Source of the DNA: Plasmopara viticola
Taxonomy: Eukaryota; Oomycota; Peronosporomycetes; Peronosporales; Peronosporaceae
DNA: 64,000 bases
Assembly: GCA_001695595.3 (NCBI GenBank)
Contig: MBPM02000037.1
Span: forward strand, 679,656-743,655
Direction: 5' to 3'
Translations under genes and position numbers: made by a program
Shown: positions 20,550 through 29,625 of the stretch, piece after piece
How the letters are laid out: every line of letters starts with the position of its first letter
How positions within the stretch are numbered: position 1 is the first letter of the stretch
Notes under the pieces: generated by a model
What the model was told of the DNA's origin: nothing
The model's input: only the letters and a program-made list of their open reading frames with translations
The model's database searches: none

Positions 20550-23461
20550 ACTCCTTTGGCTCAGTTGGTAGAGCGTCAGTCTCATAATCTGAAGGTCGCC
20601 AGTTCGATCCTGGCAGGGAGCACTACACCAGTGCTTAATGTTGTGCATATTCTGCCTCATCAGAGGACGCTTATGGCTCTTGATTAAGCACCAACTATTA
20701 CTCTCTTTAAACTTTTCTTTCAGTGTCGTGGCGAAGTAGTCATGGAATTGACGCTCCTTTGGCTCAGTTGGTAGAGCGTCAGTCTCATAATCTGAAGGTC
20801 GCCAGTTCGATCCTGGCAGGGAGCACTAGACCAGTGCTTAATGTTATGCATATTCTGCCTCATCAGAGGACGCTTATGGCTCTTGATTAAGCACCGACTA
20901 TTACTCTCTTTAAACTTTTCTTTCAATGTCGTGGCGAAGCAGTCATGGAATTGACGCTTCTTTGGCTCAGTTGGTAGAGCGTCAGTCTCATAATCTGAAG
21001 GTCGCCAGTTCGATCCTGGCAGGGAGCACTACACCAGTGCTTAATGTTGTGCATCTTCTGCCGCATTAGAGGACGCTTATGGCTCTTGATTAAGCACCGA
21101 CTATTACTCTCTTTAAACTTTTCTTTCAATGTCGTGGCGAAGTAGTCATGGAACTGACGCTCCTTAGGCTCAGTTGGTAGAGCGTCAGTCTCATAATCTA
21201 AAGGTCGCCAGTTCGATCCTGGCAGGGAGCACTAGACCAGTGCTTAATGTTAAGCATATTCTGCCTCATCAGAGGACGCTTATGGCTCTTGATTAAGCAC
21301 CGACTATTACTCTCTTTAAACTTTTCTTTCAATGTCGTGGCGAAGTAGTCATGGAATTGACGCTCCTTTGGCTCAGTTGGTAGAGCGTCAGTCTCATAAT
21401 CTGAAGGTCGCCAGTTCGATCCTGGCAGGGAGCACTACACCAGTGCTTAATGTTGTGCATCTTCTGCCTCATTAGAGGACGCTTATGGCTCTTGATTAAG
21501 CACCGACTATTACTCTCTTTAAACTTTTCTTTCAATGTCGTGGCGAAGTAGTCATGGAATTGACGCTCCTTTGGCTCAGTTGGTAGAGCGTCAGTCTCAT
21601 AATCTGAAGGTCGCCAGTTCGATCCTGGCAGGGAGCACTAACCCAGTGCTTAATGTTATGCATATTCTGCCTCATCAGAGGACGCTTATGGCTCTTGATT
21701 AAGCACCGACAATTACTTTCTTTAAACTTTTCTTTCAATGTCGTGGCGAAGTAGTCATGGAATTGACGCTCCTTTGGCTCAGTTGGTAGAGCGTCAGTCT
21801 CATAATCTGAAGGTCGCCAGTTCGATCCTGGCAGGGAGCACTAGACCAGTTCTTAATGTTGTGCATCTTCTGCCTCATTAGAGGACGCTTATGGCTCTTG
21901 ATTAAGCACCGACTATTACTCTCTTTAAACTTTTCTTTCAATGTCGTGGCGAAGTAGTCATGGATTTGACGCTCCTTTGGCTCAGTTGGTAGAGCGTCAG
22001 TCTCATAATCTGAAGGTCGCCAGTTCGATCCTGGCAGGGAGCACTACACCAGTGCTTAATGTTGTGCATATTCTGCCTCATCAGAGGACGCTTATGGCTC
22101 TTGATTAAGCACCAACTATTACTCTCTTTAAACTTTTCTTTCAGTGTCGTGGCAAAGTAGTCATGGAATTGACGCTCCTTTGGCTCAGTTGGTAGAGCGT
22201 CAGTCTCATAATCTGAAGGTCGCCAGTTCGATCCTGGCAGGGAGCACTAGACCAGTGCTTAATGTTATGCATATTCTGCCTCATCAGAGGACGCTTATGG
22301 CTCTTGATTAAGCACCGACTATTACTCTCTTTAAACTTTTCTTTCAATGTCGTGGCGAAGCAGTCATGGAATTGACGCTTCTTTGGCTCAGTTGGTAGAG
22401 CGTCAGTCTCATAATCTGAAGGTCGCCAGTTCGATCCTGGCAGGGAGCACTACACCAGTGCTTAATGTTGTGCATCTTCTGCCGCATTAGAGGACGCTTA
22501 TGGCTCTTGATTAAGCACCGACTATTACTCTCTTTAAACTTTTCTTTCAATGTCGTGGCGAAGTAGTCATGGAACTGACGCTCCTTAGGCTCAGTTGGTA
22601 GAGCGTCAGTCTCATAATCTAAAGGTCGCCAGTTCGATCCTGGCAGGGAGCACTAGACCAGTGCTTAATGTTAAGCATATTCTGCCTCATCAGAGGACGC
22701 TTATGGCTCTTGATTAAGCACCGACTATTACTCTCTTTAAACTTTTCTTTCAATGTCGTGGCGAAGTAGTCATGGAATTGACGCTCCTTTGGCTCAGTTG
22801 GTAGAGCGTCAGTCTCATAATCTGAAGGTCGCCAGTTCGATCCTGGCAGGGAGCACTACACCAGTGCTTAATGTTGTGCATCTTCTGCCTCATTAGAGGA
22901 CGCTTATGGCTCTTGATTAAGCACCGACTATTACTCTCTTTAAACTTTTCTTTCAATGTCGTGGCGAAGTAGTCATGGAATTGACGCTCCTTTGGCTCAG
23001 TTGGTAGAGCGTCAGTCTCATAATCTGAAGGTCGCCAGTTCGATCCTGGCAGGGAGCACTAACCCAGTGCTTAATGTTATGCATATTCTGCCTCATCAGA
23101 GGACGCTTATGGCTCTTGATTAAGCACCGACAATTACTTTCTTTAAACTTTTCTTTCAATGTCGTGGCGAAGTAGTCATGGAATTGACGCTCCTTTGGCT
23201 CAGTTGGTAGAGCGTCAGTCTCATAATCTGAAGGTCGCCAGTTCGATCCTGGCAGGGAGCACTACACCAGTGCTTAATGTTGTGCATCTTCTGCCGCATT
23301 AGAGGACGCCTTTGGCTCTTGATTAAGCACCGACTACTCTCTTTAAACTTTTCTTTTAATGTCGTGGCGAAGTAGTCATGGCGTTGACGCTCCTTTGGCT
23401 CAGTTGGTAGAGCGTCAGTCTCATAATCTGAAGGTCGCCAGTTCGATCCTGGCGGGGAGCA
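20550..23461 (+). tRNA. Block 4: fifteen tRNA-Met(CAU) copies
   Basis: Starts are 20550, 20753, 20956, 21159, 21362, 21565, 21768, 21971, 22174, 22377, 22580, 22783, 22986, 23189 and 23389. Copy 20550 abuts the SINE and has A instead of G at position 1. Copies 20956 and 22377 have gcttctttgg (C4 to T). Copies 21159 and 22580 have gctccttagg (T8 to A) and TCTAA in the anticodon stem, so they are likely impaired. The paired variants reflect the higher-order duplication. Confidence 0.94.
21971..22043 (+). tRNA. tRNA-Met(CAU): empty-site counterpart of SINE E insertion
   Basis: The upstream flank (catggatttgac) and downstream spacer (ctacaccagtgc to agcaccaactatt to tttcagtgtcgtgg) equal the flanks of SINE E, without the insert. 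It is the pre-integration form of that site, kept in a duplicated unit. Confidence 0.85.
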
Positions 23462-23469
23462 CTAGACCA

Positions 23470-23530
23470 GTTCTTAATGTTGTGCATCTTCTGCCTCATT
23501 AGAGGACGCTTATGGCTCTTGATTAAGAAC
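23470..23530 (+). other. Spacer stem with a compensatory base change
   Basis: This unit reads GTTCTTAAT (23470-23478) and ATTAAGAAC (23522-23530). The usual arms are GTGCTTAAT and ATTAAGCAC. Both arms changed so that pairing is kept. Units near 20152 and 21850 carry only the first change. Confidence 0.75.
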
Positions 23531-23591
23531 CGACTATTACTCTCTTTAAACTTTTCTTTCAATGTCGTGGCGAAGTAGTCATGGATTTGAC

Positions 23592-23608
23592 GCTCCTTTG
23601 GCTCAGTT
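23592..23608 (+). other. Truncated tRNA-Met 5' end: left target-site duplication of LINE C
   Basis: tRNA nt 1-17 are followed by taaagtttgtc. The matching copy begins the intact tRNA at 32439. The flank (catggatttgac) is the same unit type that received SINE E. Confidence 0.94.
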
Positions 23609-23616
23609 TAAAGTTT

Positions 23617-23637
23617 GTCTATTACGTTAAAATAGAC
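23617..23637 (-). promoter_or_regulatory. 3'-terminal hairpin of LINE C
   Basis: GTCTATT-acgttaa-AATAGAC has the same stem as B and one loop change. Confidence 0.6.
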
Positions 23638-23807
23638 TGAGTTGCTTCTCAATCTACCGGTAACTGACTTATTGTACTGATATAAATACTAATTTACACT
23701 TTTTTGGAGTTGTACCTTTTTTATACGCGACGTTCCTTGAATCTTACCTGAACAGATGTTTTGTTCTCGATGTTTCTTGGTGGAGGTTGTTATGCCGAAA
23801 AATTTAA

Positions 23808-23880
23808 GATCAGCTGGCTCAAACGGTAGAGCACCCGCTTTCCAAGCGGGAGGTCGTGGGTTCGAACCCCACAACGTACA
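23808..23880 (+). pseudogene. tRNA-Gly(UCC)-like sequence, antisense in LINE C 3' UTR
   Basis: It is better preserved than the B copy: anticodon stem CCCGC/GCGGG and T stem GTGGG/CCCAC are perfect, with TTCGAAC in the T loop. The acceptor 5' strand (gatcagc) again fails to pair with aacgtac. Only the first 7 nt appear to have been replaced. Confidence 0.78.
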
Positions 23881-24111
23881 GCATTCGATTCCGGATCGCT
23901 TCCTCCATAACGTAGAATGGCCGATATGGGTTTCACAACCCTAGCCGAACAAACTTGGAGAGGGTGAGAAAGATCCACCGCGCGTACACTAAGTCCCATT
24001 GGCGGAGTCCCTTCTGTCCAGTCTCCCGGGTACACTGTACCTTAAGAGGCAAAGACAAAACGGCTCCAGGTGTACAGAGGTCGGATCACTCATCAGAGTT
24101 TCCTTTTTAAC

Positions 24112-24128
24112 TTTTTTTTTTTTTTTTT
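24112..24128 (-). other. A-tract after ORF3 in LINE C (17 A on - strand)
   Basis: It follows the TAG stop of ORF3 with 1 nt between, and is internal to the element as in B. Confidence 0.7.
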
Positions 24129-24129
24129 C

Positions 24130-25374
24130 CTAAGTCACCTTCACCCTGCGGATGAACTTGATCATGCGCAGCCATGTCTGGTCGCCGATGCCGGAGTCAA
24201 TGCCGTCTTCGCGCACGATGATGTCTTCGTCGTCTGTCACTTCCATCGCGAAGCAATGTGCACGCATGTTCCGCTTGAATGCACCGACGATGTATACTCC
24301 CGGCTTCAGCACTCGCACGCCTTGCTCGTTTGGGAGGACTCGAGTCGCGAAAGCCATGGGGCCTGCACCATCGCCGTCAAAGAGGTTGACCCGGAGTGTC
24401 TTGAGGTCGAGCATAATCCCGCACTTGATGACGCCCTTGGCGCAGTAGCGCAGGATCTCGCTTGTTTTGTGGAAGCCTTGTTGTAGCTGGACCTTCGCAG
24501 CAAGCGCGTCTGTCAGGTACTCCGACCAGATTGCCGGGAGAAGGGCGCTCTGTTCTTGGTAGCCAAGCAGCTCGAGCGCCATCTGAAAGGCATGTGGCAC
24601 GCAGGAGTTGTCTTCATTGTCAGCGACAGCTGCGAATGCTCGGGCGTTGCGGCTGATAAATGCTTGGAACGTCACCTCCCGGTTGGGATACCGCTCGAGA
24701 TACGAGTCGAGCGTCTCGACCAGGTTGGTATTGCCGTCTTCGATCAGCTGGTCTCGTGGCAGCCAGATCGGGTCGGCGCCGTCGCTCCAAGTCACGCGAT
24801 ACTCGAAGCCGCTGGACACCTCCCGTCGGTTGTCGATGCAGTCAATCTCGCCGACCTCAACGCTGGGCTTGGATCGCCGAGTGCGCTTGACTGGGCGCAT
24901 AGCTTCGAGTTGGTCGGCTGTGCGCTTGCGGAGCGTGTAGCCACACACAGTTGTTGTCGCAGCAAGGTCGAGAACAGGAGGCGGGGTAAACGAGGATGCT
25001 GGAGTCAGGATGACAGGCCTGTCGTCGATACCGTCGTCGCTGTTGCCGTCGTCGCTGTTGCTGCTGTTATTGCTTGCACCATCGTCGTCTCCTTCGCCAT
25101 CTTCTTCGCCGCACTGTGAGGCTGGTGGCACGTCGGACGGCCCATCCATGGTGTCGTCGACCAGCCCCTCCTCTTCCATCGGTTTCTCAACCCTACCCTC
25201 ACCGCTCTTGTCCGAGTTCTCTGCCTGGCTTTCCTCTGGGCTCATGCCCCCCGTCCCCCTTTCGGGTGCAGCCGGAGACAATACAGTCCGCAGAGGGAAG
25301 TCAGGTTTCGAACCGGTTAAGGCGGCTTGGGTAAAGTCGACGGGGCCGAAGGCGTGGAGGTGCTGAGGGGACAT
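24130..25374 (-). CDS. LINE C ORF3: chromodomain plus cysteine-peptidase-like protein, intact (414 aa)
   Basis: I chose the ATG at 25374 (MSPQHLHAF) because the open frame upstream to 25557 overlaps the end of ORF2. Residues 1-110 are low-complexity and acidic. A chromodomain-like region at about 175-225 has EYRVTWSDG then DPIWLPRDQLIEDG and a helix ending LDSYLERYP; chromodomains bind modified histone tails. The C-terminal domain has DNSCVPHAFQMALELLG (Cys258 at a helix start), GVYIVGAFKRNMRAHCFAMEV (His373) and an acidic residue near 390. This order and spacing suit a papain/OTU-like cysteine peptidase fold; activity is inferred only. It lies after ORF2 and is absent from A, D and D-prime. 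It could direct the element to chromatin or protect its proteins from ubiquitin-dependent loss (speculative). Confidence 0.72.
   Translation of the reverse strand: MSPQHLHAFGPVDFTQAALTGSKPDFPLRTVLSPAAPERGTGGMSPEESQAENSDKSGEGRVEKPMEEEGLVDDTMDGPSDVPPASQCGEEDGEGDDDGASNNSSNSDDGNSDDGIDDRPVILTPASSFTPPPVLDLAATTTVCGYTLRKRTADQLEAMRPVKRTRRSKPSVEVGEIDCIDNRREVSSGFEYRVTWSDGADPIWLPRDQLIEDGNTNLVETLDSYLERYPNREVTFQAFISRNARAFAAVADNEDNSCVPHAFQMALELLGYQEQSALLPAIWSEYLTDALAAKVQLQQGFHKTSEILRYCAKGVIKCGIMLDLKTLRVNLFDGDGAGPMAFATRVLPNEQGVRVLKPGVYIVGAFKRNMRAHCFAMEVTDDEDIIVREDGIDSGIGDQTWLRMIKFIRRVKVT
25238..25297 (-). repeat. 60-bp shared LINE motif in C
   Basis: It is equivalent to 12462-12521 in B, inside the ORF3 N-terminal coding part. 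Confidence 0.7.
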
Positions 25375-25504
25375 CTTGGTTCGCTTGTGCAGGTGCGGGA
25401 AAATTCGGAAATGAGACGTTTGGACATGTGGCGGTCTGTGGCGGAAATTAATAACTCTCAAACAGCATAATGTCGACTCGATTTTCTCGATCGGAGGACT
25501 TCGG

Positions 25505-28500
25505 TCATAAACTTGACCTAACACTGGTGATGTTCGGTTGCCGGTCTGCAAAGTCACCGAATGCCGAATGAGTCTTCAACGCTTCGATCACTCGTTGTAG
25601 CCCGCGACTCTCTTCCCGATCGTACAACCGCCGTTGGAAGAACCGAACGTGCGCACAGAACGTCGAGAAGATCACCGCGAGCGCCGGAGCTACTGGTGTC
25701 GGCTGTCTTCCGTCGAACAGACACCTGTTGCGATCCGTCCAAATCGTGTGTAACGTCGCAGCTCGGAGAACGTGCCACACGTCGTGCACCACGTCAGCGC
25801 ACTCGTCCCAGTCTTCGCGGACGCGCAGCTTGTTCCCGAGAGCGATGTCAAGCCAGCCAGAGCGAGAGACGAAGAAAGGCGAGACGAGTATCAAGACCTG
25901 CCGCCACAACTGCGATGCGGGCATGCAGTCGAAGAACAGGTGTTGTTCCGTCTCGATTGCTTCGCAGCTATCGCGCACACAGATGCGGATGCCCGGACGT
26001 GATGGTTCCAGGAACCAAAAGCGTGAGCGCACGGGAAGCAGCCGGAACGCGAGTCGAAACTGCAAGTCGTCGAAGACCGGCAGCAAGATCTTACTCAGTC
26101 TCCTACCGTGTTTGACGAATGCCTTGATTCGGTGTTCGTTGACACGCTGAGAGAAGATGGTCATCGGATGTGGCTTGCTCGGCAGCTTGGGTGTCCAGAT
26201 GACTTGCAGAAGCGCCGATCTCGGGATCGCCGGGATCAAGCACTTCCTCGTGCCACTCGTGCATCCCAAGTGCGGGAGTAGACGCTGCGAGCTGGTGTTT
26301 GACGAGTTTCGCACCAGCTGCAGTGCACCAAGTCGATCCACAATCTGCGTTGCCTCGCCATACAGTGCACGTAGCCACTTTGCTTGTACACCCGGCAGAA
26401 CCGGTACAAATGTGAAGTCGATGTGGCGTTGGACGAAGTCTTCACAGGTCGGCCACGCCTCACCCTCGAGTCGGAAGTCGGCAAGCGACCGCAGATTAAA
26501 CACACGCGAGACATGCAGACGAAAGCTGCGCTGTGGCTCGGGAACCATGCCGAGACATCGTCGATGTGCTTCTGTTGTTGCTGTCCGCATGGCCTTCTCA
26601 TAGTGCAGCTCTGCGTCTGCATGGAACCAGATCGGCTGATTTAGACCATACATTGCGCGATCGTTCGGAGGCAGGCCGCGCCACGTAATCTCCCAGCGCG
26701 ACTTGTACCACCACGTCCACGTTGCTCTCCACCATATTGACACTTGACTCCATCCGATGAGCTTGCCGTGTCGAAGCGGAGAGATTGTGAGGAAATCCAG
26801 CGCGGTGCATCCGTAGCAAGGCATCACGGATGTCAGTAACTCAACGCTCGCAGTTGCCCAGTTCCTCACATGGGTCGCACTCGCCGCGTGCATGAACTGC
26901 AGCAGTAGTGCGAGACGCTGACACCTAAGTTGCGCGTCGAGTCTTGGAATTCCCAATCCACCGTCACTGCGCCGCTGGTGCAAGAACTCACTCGGGATGA
27001 GCTGTACATGCTTTGCATCGCGGTCGTGCTTGCGGCATAAGACGAAGCGGTTGAGCATCGACTGCCAGCGTCGCACAACTGTCTGTGGAATTGCTACATG
27101 CTGTGTGTAGTGCCACAGGCGCGAGAGCACCATCGTCTGTGCTACTAGGAGTCGACCACGAAGCGTGCGCGCGCGTCGGTACCAAGACTTAAAGCCGTCG
27201 TAAAAGCGCTGATCAAGAAACTCGATGATCATGTTGTCTAGAGGCGCTTGTCCGAATGGAATGCCCAAGTATTTGACCGTGTCCGTGCGCGCGAGTACAT
27301 GGACTCCAGGCATCGCAGGGCATACGACATTCCGATTCAGCGCCAGCAGCACAGACTTGGACAAGTTGAGTTTTGCACCAGAGCCTTGGCAATACTCGTC
27401 CACGGACGCAAGTTGCTCCTGGAGGTTCACGATCGAGCTTGCGAGAAGCGTCGAGTCGTCCGCGAAAAATACACTTGTCACCGTGTGGTCTGCGTTCAGG
27501 CACAGGCCGTGTTCCTCGTGCGCGCGCAGATGTTCCCGAGCGGCTCGATAGTGAGCACGAAGAGTAGCGCCGAGAGCGGATCGCCTTGCTTCACGCCGCG
27601 TGTCGGATGTAATGCTGGCTGGACGTTGCCGTTGATCAGCAAGTGCGCTTGGGGGTTCGTGTACAACAGTCGGATCCACTTGATGAAGCTCTGTCCAAAG
27701 CCCATGCGCTTAAGCAGCCGGAACATGTAGTCCAGTTGACGCGGTCGAAGGCCTTCTGAAAGTCCAGAAATAGCGCGTATGCCTCTTCGTCACGGTTTGT
27801 GACGAGTTCTTGTAGGTCGGATAGGAAGCGCACGTGGTGATGGATCGAGCGGCCTTTGACAAATCCCTTCTGGTCCGGATGGATCAAATCAAGGATTACG
27901 CCCTGCAGCCGAAACGTAAGCGCTTTCGAAAGCACTTTCACATCGACTGGTATGAGCGCGATCGGCCGGTAATTGCTAGGATCGGCGCGTGAGCCCTTTT
28001 TGTGGAGTAGCACGACGGCCGACTTGCGCTGAGACGCCAGGAGCTCACCGCGTCGGAGTCGGTCTGAGAACACAATCGCCAAGCACTCGCCAAACACGTC
28101 GGGCGCCACCTGGTAGAAACCAGCGGTCAAGCCATCCATTCCCGGTGATGACGTCGCCTTCATATGCTTGATCGCACCTGCGAGGTCTGCTGCTGTCAAC
28201 TCAGCGTCGAGCATCTCGCGGTCAGAGTCCGCGACAAAGCACGAGACTGAGTCGAGAAGCTTGCGCTGCATGGCGTCATTGGGTGGATGAGCGCGTCCTC
28301 CAGGGCTTCAAGGTCTCCCATTTCAACCCCAGTGCTCCAGGAAGTGGAGCGAGATCTCGTGCGGATTCGTCGAGACACTTCCACTTGGTGTCACAACTTC
28401 CTCGATCGAGACTCGTCGCAAGCTCGTGTCCAGCGGACGGAAGAAGTGCTTCGTGGACTTCTCGGAGTTGGCGGCCTGGAAGTCGAACGCAGTGTCTTGA

Positions 28501-29582
28501 TTGTACTGACTCGTCCGCATCACCGTCTCTTTGTAGTTGCTCATAGCTTCGTCGAAGAGCTCGCGGTCAATGTCACTCGACGACACGCGGAACCGCGCGG
28601 CAGCTTGGTCCAGCGCGACGCGGGAGTCCTCGATGGCTTGTGAGTCCTGCTGTCTGAGCTTCTTCTGCATGTCTTGTAGCTGCTTCTTGATGCTCGCCTT
28701 CCACTGGTCCCAGATCTTACCCGGGTTCTCCACGCTGCGCAGTTGATCACGTATTATCTCTGCTTCCTTCTCGATCGCCAAAACGACCTGTGGGAAGTCT
28801 AGCAGGTACCGTGGGAACTTCCAGTATCCACGACCGTGAAGCTGCGTGCTGGAGCGGAGCGAGACGCTGTGCGCAAGGTGGTCGCCGGCATGCTTGGGCA
28901 AGAAGTACTTGGACTTGTCGTAGAAGCGGTCACAGAACCGTTCCGACATCAAGATGTAGTCCAGCCGGTTCTTCCGTGGAAGCGGACCGGTGAATACGCG
29001 CTTAGTGTCATTGTGGATCCGCCAGGCGTCGACGACCCCAAGCTTTGCGAGCCACTCCAGACAGCTGGAACGACTTGAGTCGTAGCGCAGATCGGGCGTA
29101 GAGCAGTCTAGTCGCGGATCAAGCGGTGTGTTCAGGTCCCCGAGCACTAAGTGCGTCGCGTCATCCTCAAATCCATCGGTCGATAGACTCATGAAGAATT
29201 GTTGCTTCTCTTGGCGATCAACTGGCGCGTACACGTTGTGAATGTAGACGGGAGCAGGCTCGACCGTCACTTTCACGACGAGGTACCTCCCTGACACTGA
29301 AAGGCGCGATATCTCAGCAGCCGTGTCGAAGCCGGGGAAATCGGAGCGTAATAGCGTCAGGACTCCATTGCATCGACCACGCGTGGGTCGATCCAGTAAC
29401 GCGTTTGGGTCATTTACGAAGATTTTGTGCGTGAAGCTCGAGTCGAGGTGGAAATTGAAGGTTGAGAGGTGTTGTGCGTCGCCAAACTTGGTTTCTTGGA
29501 CGCACGACACCGAATGCTTTGAGAGGAGGTTGTCAATGAAAAGGTGGCCGTTTTTCTTGATGCCGTTGGTGTTCACGGTCAT
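25505..29582 (-). pseudogene. LINE C ORF2: APE endonuclease-reverse transcriptase with small deletions
   Basis: It has the same protein as B ORF2. The endonuclease part reads 29582-28323. Deletions near 28326 (2 nt) and 28308 (1 nt) create a stop after LEHWG. The RT fingers and palm read 28271-27730. One nt is lost near 27729, within LDFQKAFDRVNW, and one near 27529, between the GDPLSALLF region and FADD. From there 27520-25505 is open, with FFADDSTLL, KYLGIPFG and the zf-RVT-like CVRDSCEAIETEQHLFFDC. This copy retains the 7 nt missing in B near 14034. Several losses are in short runs of one base, so sequencing error is possible. Confidence 0.92.
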
Positions 29583-29625
29583 CAGAGAGACGGCATTCCA
29601 GGCGTGCTGTGCAGCCGAGGCAACT

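Larger units (their letters stand above)
20720..23561 (+). repeat. Higher-order repeat: 7 units (1421 bp) present twice
   Basis: Variant units recur exactly 1421 bp (7 x 203) apart: gaagcagtcatgg at about 20935 and 22356; the double-variant tRNA at 21159 and 22580; cttaatgttaagcat at about 21242 and 22663; gcactaacccagtgc at about 21635 and 23056. This shows recent segmental duplication of a multi-unit block, as in alpha-satellite higher-order repeats. Confidence 0.9.
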
